From positions 496,001 through 560,000 of the forward strand of contig JAPFFF010000066.1 of assembly GCA_039105265.1 (NCBI GenBank): a stretch of 64,000 bases of DNA. Direction: 5' to 3'. The DNA is from Tritrichomonas musculus. Its lineage: Eukaryota > Parabasalia > Tritrichomonadida > Tritrichomonadidae. Below are positions 1 to 10,862 of the stretch, piece after piece; within the stretch, counting starts at the first letter, position 1, and each line of letters opens with the position of its first letter. The translations under genes and the position numbers were made by a program. The notes under the pieces were generated by a model. The model was not told the DNA's origin and made no database searches. It was given only the letters and a program-made list of their open reading frames with translations.

Positions 1-2690
1 TTAATGAGATTCAAGATCTTATATATGTAAATGGAATTTAAATAAATGTTTAATGAAATTAATAAAATAATTTTATAAAACATCCTTACTCTTAGCTATT
101 GAAAATGAAAACACCAAAACTGTTGAACTTTTATTAGCAAATAATAAAATTAATGTTAATTATATATGTATTTTAATTTATTTTTAATTGATAAAATTTA
201 GAATCACATATTCCAATATCATTGAAAATTATATTTTTCAATAAAATTTTAATTTTTATATTTCAATGAAGTTTCATAATATTTTTTTATTCATGAAATT
301 AAAATGTACATTTTAATAGCATTTACAACTAAAAATATCAATTATATTTATAATCAAATATTTCAATGGAGCAATTCCATATCAATAGTCTTCATGAAAT
401 TCAAATTTCTATAATTCTATAATATTTAATTTATTTGATACAATAAAATTCATAATTAAATATATTAATCAAATAACGATTATATGTTTTGATGAAATTT
501 AATAAATAATAACGGTTATAAAACAGCCCTATTTACAGCTGTTGAACAAAATAACATTGAAATTGTTAATCTATTATTAAAAAATAATAATATTGATGTT
601 AATATTAAATATATTCATAACTGTTTTTAGATAAAATTCTATTTTTTATATTTTAATTTTATTCATATTCATAATTTTCAATGATATTCTAAAATAATTT
701 TTTCAATGAAATTAAAATAATTTTTCCTAACAAAATTATAAATAATTTATATAAATTACGTTCACAATTATATAATTTAATTTCATTTTAATTTTCCCAT
801 TTAATGAAATATGCAAATAGATTTTCAATAAAATTCATTATTGTATATTCTTTAATTCCATTTATATAATATATTCCAATTATATTTTGAAACATAAATT
901 TCAATGATATTCTAAGTCATGGATTTCAATGAAATCTACAATATTACTTTTCAATTACATTTGAAATTGTTTTTTTCAATTCTATTGATAATATATATTT
1001 AAATTACATTCCAATATTTTTTTCAAATGGAATAAAAAAATATTTTTAAATCAAATATGAATTCATATTTCAATAGGGTTTTAAACAATATTTCAATGAA
1101 ATTTTTAATAGTTTAATTCAATCAAATTAAAAATTTAAAATTTTAATAGTATTACAAATTATTATTTTTAATGGAATTCAATATTAAATATTTTTATTAC
1201 ATTCAAAATTAAATATATTTTAATTACATTTATATTAAACAATAAATATTCAAATGAAGTAAATTAAATAATTTAATAAAACACCTTTATTTTGTGCTGT
1301 TGAAAATGGAAATACCGATATTGCAATTCTTTTATTAGAGAATAATCAAATTGATGTCAATTTACCATATATTTTAATGATCTTATAAACTTATATAATT
1401 CATATTATTTGTTTTGATTTGATTTATATTCATTAATTTTAATAAAATTTTAATTTTTTTATTTCAATATGATTTAAATTCATATTTTTAAATTACATTC
1501 AAAATTGAATGTTTCAAATTATGTTTTGAAACATATATTATTGAATAAAATTTTAAAAAAAATCATTTCAATGAAATTTTTAATATAAAAATAATACAGT
1601 TTAATAATTAAATATTTCAATGAAATTGATTGACGCATTTTTAAATGAAGTTAGTTAAAATGATATAGTGAAACACCTTTATTTTATGCAATTGAAAAAG
1701 GAAAAATCGAAATGGTTAAATTATTATTATCTAATGATAAAATTGATGTTAATCAACCATACATTTTAAATTATTTTTTTTTTTTAAATAAAATCAGAAA
1801 TTTTATGTTTCAATAAAATTCATCCTTTAGAATTTGAATAGAATTCAAAATAGTTTGTTTCTATGATATTCAAAATAATTGATTAATTCATAAAATTCAA
1901 AATCATTTATTTTCATTCAATTTACAATCACATTTGAAAAATTCAATTTGAAATTGCTTATTTTAATGACATTCAAATGCATTTATTTTAATAACATTCA
2001 TAACATTTTTTTTAAATAGTATTTCGAAATTTGCATTTCCAATAGTATTGTAAAATATATTGTTAAAATAAAATTTCAATCATATAATTAAATAACATTT
2101 TTTTTATGTAGTTAATAAAACACCATTTTATGAAGCTGTTAAAAAAGAAAACATTGAAATTGTCAAACTTTTATTAAGTAAAAAAGAACTTGATGTTAAC
2201 ATACATTATATTTTGCCTTTTATTATAATTAATAAAATTATGAATCACACTTTTTAAAAAAATTCAAATTTATAAATTTTAATACAATTAAAAACTGTAT
2301 ATTTAAATAAAATTTATATCAAATATTTTAATTTCGTTAAGAATTGTATATTTAAATGGCATTAAAAATAAATTATTGTTATGATATTCAAATTTTAAAT
2401 GATCTTTTTTTTAATAAAATTAAAAATAGCATCATTTTTAATGACATTCTAAAAATAATTGCATGAGACAGCGTTACATTTGGCAGTTAAAAAAAATAAT
2501 ATTGAAATTATAAAAATTTTATTAAATGATAAAAGAACTAATTCTAATGCCAAAGATTTGGTTTTAATCTCAAAATAAATAAAGTTTTCAAACATCTTTA
2601 ATAGTTTTTATATAAAATTTATGGAAAACTCCAATTAGTTATGCACAAAATAATGATATAAAACAATTATTTCGTACTAGGTTAACTTAG
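1..2690 (+). CDS. Ankyrin-repeat gene (locus C), 3' part, repeats separated by spacers
   Basis: Six single ankyrin units plus a terminal half unit are readable on the plus strand at about 77-169, 517-612, 1275-1370, 1670-1762, 2114-2209, 2465-2560 and 2622-2690. Each reads like T-P-L-(F/H)-x-A-(V/I)-E-x-x-N-x-E-I-V-x-L-L-L followed by D-V-N. The last piece (WKTPISYAQNNDIKQLF) ends at a TAG at 2688 and looks like the normal C-terminal half repeat. Between units lie 255-662 bp AT-rich spacers with stops in all frames. The 5' end, presumably a DUF3447-type N-terminal domain as in the loci at 7.9 and 30.7 kb, lies outside the window. Ankyrin repeats are protein-interaction modules; no partner can be named. 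Whether the units are joined by splicing or the gene is dead cannot be decided from sequence. The units themselves show no frameshift. Confidence 0.6.
170..2464 (+). repeat. Degenerate ~25-30 bp AT-rich spacer repeats between ankyrin units
   Basis: Spacers at 170-516, 613-1274, 1371-1669, 1763-2113 and 2210-2464 are built from loosely repeated blocks of the form ATTTCAATGAAATT or TTTTAATNNNATTTNAAA about every 25-30 bp. The blocks have the same polarity as the ankyrin units. The first block starts at the codon where the ankyrin frame is left, usually ATTTTAA. The same family fills the spacers at 5.5-6.8 kb and 31.7-34.8 kb. Confidence 0.75.
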
Positions 2691-2714
2691 CAAATTAAAT
2701 AAACTTTTTTTTCT

Positions 2715-2716
<2 letters not shown>

Positions 2717-2758
<42 letters not shown>
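2717..2758. repeat. Poly(T) tract, about 42 T
   Basis: An uninterrupted run of T lies 27 bp after the stop of the upstream ankyrin gene. The rest of the gap, 2759-3097, is plain AT-rich sequence in which I see no gene or element. Confidence 0.95.
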
Positions 2759-2759
<1 letters not shown>

Positions 2760-3097
2760 TTATTATTTTATAAATATGATCATATATAGTAGTTATAATC
2801 AAGTATAACTTTTATCCCAAATCATAAAGCACATTCTTTTAAAAAAATTTACTGCTTCACAAATAACTCATAAGTGAAAGCACAAAAAGATCTCATAATT
2901 ATAATATAAATATATTATATAACTAATTTAGTTGATCATATGTCAACAATATCAAAATAATGATGAGGTAATGTATTATGGCAATTGGTTCATAACTTAA
3001 TTTTTGATATTATATAAAATTGCAAATATGTTGATACTATTCAATAATATATTATATATGATGGAACAATTTATTTAAAAAATATAATTTTAATATT

Positions 3098-4168
3098 ATG
3101 TCACTAAGGAAACATCCCAGTAGAATTAAAAAAGCATTCAGTAAAAAAGTAGAAGAAGAACCAAGTGACGAAGAAGAAGATATCTCATCGAAAAAGAAAC
3201 AAAAACTATATCTAAAACGAAACCCAAAGAAAACAAAACAGAAACCTAAAACTAAAATTACATACAACCCCAAACAGAAATCAAATGATGATGATGAAAG
3301 CATTTCAACACCAAAAACTAAACCACTAAAAAAGATACATTTATCAAATTCAAGTGACGATGAAAAAAACATCAAACCAGAATTCTCATTTAGATACGAG
3401 TTATGAAGAAGAAGAAAGTTATTCCAGAATCAAAACCACCCAAGCCACAATCAGAATCAGACTCAGATCTCGATCCTATTGAAGATTTGAATGTATATGC
3501 ACCACCTGAATTTTTATGTCCAATAACGATGGAACTAATGAAAGATCCAGTTATAATGCCAAATGGCCAAACGTATGAAAGGGGAGCCGATGAATATTGA
3601 CCAACCTAAGACCAATTATGCACTCAAAAGTTTGATTAATAAATATATTCAAGAACACATGACTGAAATTAAGAACCATCCAACTGCCATTGATCCACAA
3701 AATATGTTTCAAGAAACGAAGAATGATTCAGGCATTCCTATCAAAGAAATAACCGAAATTGATTTAGAAACTTTTTCAGCAGTTTACAATTCTGATTCAA
3801 TGATGATAACCGCCAAATCTGCAGATGTTTCAGGACGTTTGCCTATTTCAATTATTGCAGTTATTGACATATCAGGTTCAATGAGTTCTGAAGCAACACT
3901 TGAATCAAACATAGAAGAAAACGAACATTTAACACGACTTCAACTTGTTCAATACAGTCTTAAGACAATCATAGCAACACTTGACGGTTCAGATCAAATA
4001 ACGCTCATTCCATTCAATGACAAAGTATTTGTTAAAGAATCAAGTGTCAAGCTTGATCTTGCAGGAAAAAACAAAACAAACAAAATCATTGATGATTTGT
4101 ATCCAAGAGGAGGAACGAATTTATGGGACGGAATCAGCAATGGAATAATCAATACTTCAACCAAATAA
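3098..4168 (+). pseudogene. U-box plus von Willebrand A domain protein, broken
   Basis: Three overlapping open pieces follow one another in different frames (3098-3406, 3403-3600, 3563-4168). The first is a Lys/Ser/acidic linker. The second holds the start of a U-box ([20 protein letters not shown], then TYER). The third resumes with the end of the U-box (NYALKSLI) and runs into a vWA domain with a MIDAS DISGSM and GGTNLWDGI. The middle of the U-box (the W...PxT part) is missing, so there is a deletion as well as frame changes. U-box proteins act as E3 ubiquitin ligases; vWA/MIDAS domains bind metal and protein partners. U-box-vWA fusions are, as I recall, found in trichomonads. The vWA domain is cut short at 4168. 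The final stretch to about 4430 has only short open pieces. This is a decayed host gene, not a functional ligase. Confidence 0.75.
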
Positions 4169-4500
4169 TTCAAATGATAAAAAAATTCAATCAATTGGAA
4201 TTAAATGCCAATTAAATAATGATAATTTATTCTCAAAAAAAGAAAAATTAAAAAAAAATTGATATTTCAAATATCAAATTCCAAACATATCATCAAAAAG
4301 AATTCATGATTATTTTATGTCAAATATTTTTAAAACGTTTAATTCTGAAAATATTTTTAAAATTATAAATCAAGAAGAAGAATCAGATGTAAAAAATGAT
4401 ATGAATGTTTTATATCTGAAGAAAATGAAATAAAAAGAAAGATTTTATATATATATATCCAAAATATGTTAAAAAGTTTATATTTAGTAAATTGAATGAT
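4169..4500. other. AT-rich gap after the U-box/vWA pseudogene
   Basis: No supported gene. Short open pieces around 4265-4430 on the plus strand could be further decay of the same gene but match nothing I recognise. Confidence 0.5.
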
Positions 4501-4770
4501 TTATGATGTAATGCATTTTTGATTATTAAGTTTTTCAATAGCATTTAGTTGTCCTTTGCTTGCTGCATGTTTAAGGTACATATTGGCCATTTTCTGATTA
4601 GCAGGAACACCTTTGCCACACGATAAATGAACTGAACAAAAATACATTCCATCAGCATTTCCCTTATCAGCAGCTTTCTTGAAATAACGAGCTGATTCAT
4701 AATAATTTCTTGGAATTCCAATGCCACATGCTTTTATTTCTGCATATCTAACAATGTTATACACAATCAA
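4501..4770 (-). pseudogene. Sel1-like repeat fragment
   Basis: An 89-residue open piece with two Sel1-like (TPR-related) repeats: one with GIGIPRNYYESARYFKKAAD and the next with GKGVPANQKMANMYLKHAAS. In trichomonads such repeats often follow a protein kinase domain. Here a kinase C-terminal scrap lies directly next door but on the other strand (4780-4935), so the pair looks like a rearranged remnant of a kinase-Sel1 gene. It is far too short for a whole Sel1 protein. Confidence 0.6.
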
Positions 4771-4779
4771 AAAAACAGC

Positions 4780-4935
4780 ATGTCATGTGATATAATCAAT
4801 AAGTTTTTGGAATTGAAACCAGAAGATCGACTATCATTTAAAGAAATCATTGAATTGATCAGGAAGAATGAATTCAAATTGATTGATGGTGTTGAAAAAA
4901 ACATTTCACAAATCAAAGCTTCTTTATTGATCTGA
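4780..4935 (+). pseudogene. Protein kinase C-terminal fragment
   Basis: A 51-codon open piece reads INKFLELKPEDRLSFKEIIE, which is the subdomain XI signature of kinases (L-x-x-x-P-x-x-R-x-S-F-x-x-I), and then an acidic/basic tail ending at TGA. No ATP-binding loop, HRD or DFG motif is nearby. It is head to head with the Sel1 fragment at 4501-4770. Confidence 0.55.
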
Positions 4936-5018
4936 AAAACAAAGAAACAAATTAAAAAAAAAAATATTTTTATGAATGATTCAAAGATATAATTACCCAT
5001 TTTCATTCTCAAATCAAT

Positions 5019-6234
5019 TCATTTGATCTTCAAAATTTCAATGATATCAGTGAATCCTTTTTCTTGGGCAAGTTCTAATGGCGTTTTTTCCTCAATTTGG
5101 CCATTTGTTATGAAAGTAGATTTTTGATTTACATCGATTCCTTCTTTAGCTAAGAGAAATCGTAGTACATCGATATTTCTATTTTCAACAGCAAGATACA
5201 ATAATGTTTTTTTACTTTTGTTTTCCTTTACATTTCCTTCATATGTAAAAAAATATGATTTCACATTAATGTCTATTGGCAAATTTTCTGATGTTATAAA
5301 AATTTGGATTATGTCGTCTTTTTCTTCTTCAATAGCGAATTGGAAAGCTGTTAGTTTTTTTATATATCCTTCTGAAATATGATTTTCCCTAGAAAACTCA
5401 TACTTATGAAAATTCTTAACATTAAAATCAAGTTTTTTATTTTTTAATAAAAGTTTGATGATTTCGAGTTTTTCCATTCTAACAGCCAAAAAAAGAGAAG
5501 TTTCATGAATTCTTCAATATTTTAAAATATGATGAAAAAGATTTCAAAATTCTATTGAAATAATTCATTTTTAAATTATATTGGAATATTTTGTTTTGAA
5601 TATAATTAAAACATCTGATTTAAAATTGTATTTAAATGCTTGATTTTCAATTCGATTGAAATATTTTTTTTGAATGGAATTGAATTGCTTGATTTTTGAA
5701 TTGAATTGAAAATTTTGTTTGAATTCGATTGTTGAAAATATTAACTATTAATTAAATTGAATCACTTGATTTCAAATTACTTTGTATCTTTCAGATTTCC
5801 TTTTATTGATAGCATTAATATCAAGTTTCTCGTTTAATAATAACATTTTGATGATTTCGATATTTTCTTTTTCAATTGCCAAATAAAGAGCTGTTTGATA
5901 AAAATGAAAATAAAATCTCATTAAAAATATGTTTTTGAATTTTTTTACAATTCATATTTGATTCATTTAAATTAATAATTGAATTATATAACTAAATATT
6001 AATATTTGAAACACTTTTGATATTAATATCAAGCATATCATTGGTTAATAAAAGTTTAATAACTTCAATATTTTCATTCTCAATTGCCATATTAAACACT
6101 GTTTTCTTTTGATAACTATCTTTTTTAAGGTTGATATTATTGAGTACATTTATACAAAGTTTTTCATTCACTAATAAAAGTTTAATTATTTCAATGTTAT
6201 TATGCTCTACTGCAACATATAATGGGGTTTTATT
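5019..6234 (-). CDS. Ankyrin-repeat units of locus A
   Basis: Six ankyrin repeats on the minus strand, downstream of the N-terminal domain at 6738-7895. Two contiguous repeats lie at 6013-6234 (KTPLYVAVEHNNIEIIKLLL and VFNMAIENENIEVIKLLL), one at 5805-5900 (TALYLAIEKENIEIIKMLLL) and three at 5019-5507 (ETSLFLAV..., TAFQFAIEEEKDDIIQIF, KTLLYLAVENRNIDVLRFLL, ending KTPLELAQEKGFTDIIEILK). Inside contiguous blocks the inter-repeat loops are longer than usual (for example VKNFHKYEFSRENHISEGY). In the other places the loop is replaced by a spacer. No Met is available at the unit starts, so they are not separate genes. Binding partner unknown. Confidence 0.6.
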
Positions 6235-6812
6235 AAATCAAAAAAATATGAATATCATTTAAATATCAAATAATGAATAGCATTAAATGGCGTGATTTTG
6301 AATTTTATTGAAATATTAATATGTCAAATTACATTGAAATTATTATTGCCAAATTATATAATAATATTTTGATAATAAATATCATTGAAACGAGTGATGA
6401 TGAATTGTAATATTGAATAAATTGATTTGAAACTCTATTTAAAAAAAAGTTTTTAATGTCATTGAATCATTTGATTTAAAATATCATTGAAAAAATGAAT
6501 TTTTAATGCAATTGAAAAATTGAATTTTTAATGCTATTGAAATATATGATTCTAAATATAATTGAAAATTTTAATTTAAATGGCATTTAAAATATCTATA
6601 TTATAAACGTTATTATATCATTTAATTTAGAATTTTATGGAAATATTAAAATATTAAATTCGATTGAACTATTCAATTTGAATTGTATAAAATTTTTATT
6701 TTAAAACGTAATAAAAACATTTTAGATAAAAAAAACTTCATTGATATATTTGATTCAAATCATGTAAAATAATATAATATTTGAAACTGGATTGAATGAT
6801 AATTTCATGAAT
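5508..6812 (-). repeat. Spacer repeats between ankyrin units of locus A
   Basis: Spacers at 6235-6812, 5901-6012 and 5508-5804. Read on the minus strand they carry the same ATTTCAAT-N-AATT type blocks as the other two loci (for example the series ATTGAAAAATTGAATTTTTA on the plus strand near 6510), so the repeat polarity follows the gene. The large spacer begins at ATT three codons after the Asn of DIDIN, exactly as in the plus-strand loci. Confidence 0.7.
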
Positions 6813-7895
6813 TATTAGTTGATTTATATCGATGTCATTGTTATTCAAAAGAAAATCAACAAGAAAATAATAATCATATTTGCAAAAATAGATGAAGAAA
6901 GATCGATTGATATATTCATCTTGAATAAAAGCAAAATTATAATATTTTAGACATTGAATGAATTTAATTTTTGAATTTTCTTCATCATCGCTCAAAAAGT
7001 TGTTCCAAAAATAATTTGCAATATCATTATGATGGCATTTAATTGATCTAATAAAATATTTCATATACAGATCCGAATCAGGTTTAATATTATCTTCAAG
7101 AATGTGAATAATTTCTGGATTTTGACCATGAATTGCATAAATAAACAATGATGGTGTTAACTTGACATTGTTTAACATTAAATATCGAAAAATTTGAATT
7201 GATCCGAAAAATGCTGAGTATTCAATTAATGTCACTTTTTTTCTGACTAAAATAGAATTTGTTTCATAAGTGCATTTTTGAATTACTGAATTAAGTGGAT
7301 AATTGTTTTTATTTACAAAAATAATGAATTCTTCAATTAAATCTTCGCGTATAAGCTCGCAAATTTTATTGTCATTTTCTCCAGCTTTTCTTTTTTCATA
7401 AAAATATTCAGGCAACTTTGCATTAAGATCAAAGCCTTTAAACCAACTTTCATTCTTGTATATTTGTAATTCTGGCGAAAAATATTCCATATAGTCACCT
7501 TTTATATATTTGCTGGAAAGAGAAATTTTTTTGGCTATGTATGCATTTATATTCATTATTTTTTCTTCAATGAGAAATAGAAGAATCCGCTTGTTGTTCC
7601 TAAAAATATTGAAAATTTCTGAATTTGTAAAATATTTTTTGATGTCATCTTTGAAAATTGCCAAAACTTGATCAATTTTATTGTAAAAAAGGGAATTACG
7701 ATGGTGCCCATTTGTAATTTTTGTGATCAAATGCAATATCGATTTTAACATATGAAGATTCTCATTAATTTTTTGATTGGTACAAATGTTATATAAGTTT
7801 TGAAAATTTTCTTCATTATTTTCATCATCCTCTAGGAATTGAAGCAAATCATTTTGAATATCTTTCATTAAAGTTAGGTATTTCGGTGCATTCAT
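6738..7895 (-). CDS. DUF3447-type N-terminal region of ankyrin gene A
   Basis: Residues 1-360 of the 385-residue frame match the protein start at 30683 all along: a helical N-terminus (LxxMKxxQxDxLxFLEDD), a region with NKRILLFLIEEKI, then FxEYSAFxGSIQIFxxL and IKCHHNDIANY, the conserved block of the trichomonad DUF3447/ankyrin family. The family conserves this region before the ankyrin repeats; function unknown, probably cytosolic scaffolding. The real ankyrin frame is left at about 6812, three codons after DIDIN; the last ~25 residues of the open frame are probably spacer. Start chosen as the first ATG, 7895. Confidence 0.75.
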   Translation of the reverse strand: MNAPKYLTLMKDIQNDLLQFLEDDENNEENFQNLYNICTNQKINENLHMLKSILHLITKITNGHHRNSLFYNKIDQVLAIFKDDIKKYFTNSEIFNIFRNNKRILLFLIEEKIMNINAYIAKKISLSSKYIKGDYMEYFSPELQIYKNESWFKGFDLNAKLPEYFYEKRKAGENDNKICELIREDLIEEFIIFVNKNNYPLNSVIQKCTYETNSILVRKKVTLIEYSAFFGSIQIFRYLMLNNVKLTPSLFIYAIHGQNPEIIHILEDNIKPDSDLYMKYFIRSIKCHHNDIANYFWNNFLSDDEENSKIKFIQCLKYYNFAFIQDEYINRSFFIYFCKYDYYFLVDFLLNNNDIDINQLIIHEIIIQSSFKYYIILHDLNQIYQ

Positions 7896-8359
7896 TTAAG
7901 CAAATATAAGACCAAATAAATATTGAATTTTTATTGAAAAAGTGAATTAATAAATTTTAAAAAAATCTTTTGATTAAATATTTTTATTTTATGTTTTTGA
8001 ATTAAAAAAGAGGTATTCATCGATAAAATTTTAAATAAAACATTTTATATTTTTTAATAAAAATATACTTGGAATATAAATTTATATAAATATTAGTATC
8101 CTGTCACTAACTTTAAAGTTGGAAGTATCACTCATTTTTTTGTAAACTTTCCATATTTGCATACTATAAAAAAAATTGATATAATTGCATTATATTTATT
8201 TTATTTTTGGATGATCAATTACAACAAAACATATTATTCATTCAACATTCATTTGACATAAACCATAGTTATTCATTTTGATAAAATATAGCAATTTTTT
8301 ATACAAGAATTGTACATATGAAAAAAAAAATAATTTTTTTTTATTAAAAATGAAATAAA
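7896..8359. other. AT-rich intergenic stretch
   Basis: Upstream region of ankyrin gene A and downstream flank of the LRR pseudogene. I see no gene, RNA or element. Confidence 0.5.
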
Positions 8360-9090
8360 TTAAAAAATTAGGCAATTTGACTTCTCATTTCCTTCATTAT
8401 TTTGATTTTGTTCAGATTTTTCTTCACGAAGAACTTCAAAAGATTCATGTGAGCAGCCTTTGAAAGCATCATTTCCAATTGCAGTCACTATTGAAGGAAG
8501 CGTCACTTGTGTCAATGATGAGCAATTTTCAAAGGAGTTGTCTCCAATTGTTATTAATGAGGAAGGTTGTTTGAATGTTATCTTTTCCAATAATTTGCAT
8601 TCACAGAAAGCTCCTTTTTCAATTGATGTAACATTTGGTGGAATCTCTATTTCCTTCAGCAAGGATGACTTAAATGCATATTCGCCAATTTTCTTCAATG
8701 ATGAATGATTTTCGAATGTTATTGATTCGCTCAGATTAGAACCAGCAAATGCTCCTTGATCGATTGAAATCACTGATGATGGAATTATGATTTTTGCAAG
8801 TGATCAGCAGCTGAAGAATGAAAGTCGCCCAATCTCAGTCACTGAGGAAGGAATTGAAATATTTACTATATTTATGCAATTATCAAAAGCCTTTTTTTTT
8901 TTTTGATTTTTTAAGTTTTGAACCTTCTTCAAATATGACATTTTTTAATAATTGGCAATTCATAAATGTTCCTTCTTGAATAGATTCTATTTCTGAAGGG
9001 ATTTTTATTTCTTGAAGCGATACACATCCGTTGAATGCACATTGTTCAATTGAAGTAACAGAAGAAGGAATTACTATTTCTTTTTATCGA
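8360..9090 (-). pseudogene. BspA-like leucine-rich-repeat protein, broken, CaaX-like end
   Basis: Minus-strand TpLRR repeats run from 9090 to 8360: IVIPSSVTSIEQCAFNGC, then LQEIKIPSEIESIQEGTF, and, after two interruptions, 137 intact residues with four more repeats (for example IPPNVTSIEKGAF). One break is at a run of A at about 8890-8903 (frame change), another is a TGA at about 8802 inside an S-C-(stop)-S-L motif. The C-terminus is EKSNCLIF, a plausible CaaX prenylation box (C-aliphatic-aliphatic-Phe) after a charged, Asn/Gln-rich linker. BspA-like proteins of trichomonads are repeat-rich and often tied to surfaces; here no signal peptide or membrane segment is present. The 5' end is lost near 9090. 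Confidence 0.7.
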
Positions 9091-10229
9091 AATATTGTTG
9101 GATTTCTGCTTCCATAGAAAACAATGACAAAACTTTGACAATAAAAAAATGTGAAATAGAGGTAAGGGCGCATAAAAAAAAAAAATATTTCTTTTTGATA
9201 TTTAGTATTTTAATTTTACATATATATACAATTATTTTTGTATTATACTTTGTTGAATTTTGTTCCACGGATTCAGCTATAAAATCAATTTTATTCTTCA
9301 TGAAAATTTGAATAGTTTATATTTATTTCTCACAAATTTATTTTGTAACTTAATGCTGAATTCAAGGAAGTTCAATAATTAATATAGTGATTAATTTCGT
9401 TCTATAAACGTATAAAATATGAATATATCTATATTTACCTCAAATCACAATTTTTACGAGATATATACTCATCTTATTATTTGATTAATACAAAAATTAT
9501 TTTAAATGATATATTTAAAAACTTTCAATATAATTATCTGCTTTTATGACAATATGATAAATGATATTAGTTTTCTTTATCATTTTTGTTGAGATTTATA
9601 ATTGAATGGTTTATTTTTTAATGTTCAAAAAAACAATTCAAATAAAAAGAGTGAATCCTAGCTGAATTGGTGGAGCCCTTTTTTGATTTTTTTTTTTTTG
9701 ATATATCATCAAGCATCAAATGATACAATAAATGAACATGTTTTTGAAAATCAAACATTAATATATATTAAAATATTGGTGATATAGATTTTTTTCTGTT
9801 ATTTCTCATTAACCATTTGAGTTATGGCTTATGAAATGCAATTAAATATAAACAACTGATAATAATAAATATGAATTGATACTTCTTTCCAACATAATAC
9901 AAATAGGATATGAATTATGATCATTTTAAAATATAATATCATCTCCTTCATATCAGCTGAAAATTCCAATCGGTTGGTATAAATATAATGGTATACACTT
10001 CTATAACAATAATCAGTAATATGAAATGATAAAATCAAGTTTGAGTATTCAAAAAGTTTGATGTGAAGTGAGCACCAGTTCCTCTTGTGAAATAATATTC
10101 AAATATATAGGTGGATTCGAACTTGATTAATGAAAAAAAGAATTAATTATTTTAAGTCTATAAAGAAGTGATGAAAAACTATTCAAATTTCCATATTTGT
10201 AATTTTTATACAGCTTGTTTATTTATAAT
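9091..10229. other. Non-coding stretch of 1.1 kb
   Basis: No supported gene. It holds a tRNA A-box look-alike at 9659-9676 without a partner B-box (rejected) and one copy of the 16-mer AGTATTCAAAAAGTTT at 10044-10059, also present near 22895 and 50323. Confidence 0.5.
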
Positions 10230-10859
10230 TCACACTTCACATGGGAATGAGATTAATCCAGAGAATTTGATGGTCGAGATTGCGATGTAATACCTGTAAC
10301 ACTTGTAACGGCCAGAAAATCCAGAACGGTTATATGAATGCCTGTTGTCACATTGAATATATTTGATGTATCTGTAGAATTGACTTTCACTTACACTTTC
10401 GAAATGACCAACAAAACTGCCTTTGTGTAATTCTTCTTCGTTCTCGCGAAAGTCGATCATTTCCCATTTATCGTGATCATTCGATCCCATGAACTTCCAT
10501 GTTTTTGGTTGACCTTGATATTGGAATCTTCCTAATGCCTTGATAGTGTGAGATGTCACCTTGATTCTTCTTTCGCCAGAGTCATATTCAACGAATGCAT
10601 ATCTTCTACAATAAAAGGCATTCATATATCCTCTATCGAAATCATGAACACTTAATAATAATAGATTTGAAACATCATTGTAACCAAAACCACTTACTCC
10701 TCCTCCTTTTCCACCTGTCAGTTTCAGATCTCCATCGTTCCCATCATTTTTATTGAGTAGATAAGTTATGATTCCTGATAATTTGTTATCTTCTGAATAA
10801 TGACATTCGATGATGTTATATTCAACATTTGTTTCTTCTTCGTTATCAAGATTTGCCAT
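10230..10859 (-). CDS. F5/8 type C (discoidin-like) domain protein
   Basis: 209 residues. An N-terminal stretch (FNIIECHY-like start, SGIITYLLNKN) is followed by a jelly-roll domain resembling the F5/8C domains common in trichomonad BTB proteins: YAFVEYDSGERRIKVTSHTI, then KTWKFMGSNDHDKWEMID and FYRYIKYIQCDNRHSYNRSG. Such domains bind sugars or lipids, or act as interaction modules after a BTB domain. No BTB domain, signal peptide or membrane segment is visible, so it is either a stand-alone domain or the surviving 3' part of a longer gene. An ankyrin-like relic lies directly upstream in another frame (10863-10992), which favours a rearranged locus. Start taken at the ATG at 10859. Confidence 0.6.
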   Translation of the reverse strand: MANLDNEEETNVEYNIIECHYSEDNKLSGIITYLLNKNDGNDGDLKLTGGKGGGVSGFGYNDVSNLLLLSVHDFDRGYMNAFYCRRYAFVEYDSGERRIKVTSHTIKALGRFQYQGQPKTWKFMGSNDHDKWEMIDFRENEEELHKGSFVGHFESVSESQFYRYIKYIQCDNRHSYNRSGFSGRYKCYRYYIAISTIKFSGLISFPCEV

Positions 10860-10862
10860 TAT

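Noticed and set aside
170-2464. Reading the ankyrin spacers as CRISPR-like arrays or satellites
   Set aside because: The blocks are degenerate, vary in length and have no unique spacer of constant size; they are tied to ankyrin units and gene direction.
3052-3375. Hydrophobic minus-strand frame opposite the U-box gene
   Set aside because: It is the complement of a Lys/Ser/Asp-rich coding sequence; the Phe/Ser-rich translation is an artefact.
8460-8708. Plus-strand frame opposite the LRR pseudogene
   Set aside because: Mirror of the LRR repeats on the minus strand.
9659-9676. tRNA A-box look-alike TAGCTGAATTGGTGGAGC
   Set aside because: No acceptor stem, anticodon arm or B-box follows; the next bases are T runs.
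9829-10038. 69-codon minus-strand frame
   Set aside because: Composition matches random AT-rich sequence (Ile, Tyr, Phe) and there is no recognisable motif.
10110-10125. B-box look-alike (GTTCGAATCC on the minus strand)
   Set aside because: The flanking bases do not form a T stem and no A-box lies at the right distance.
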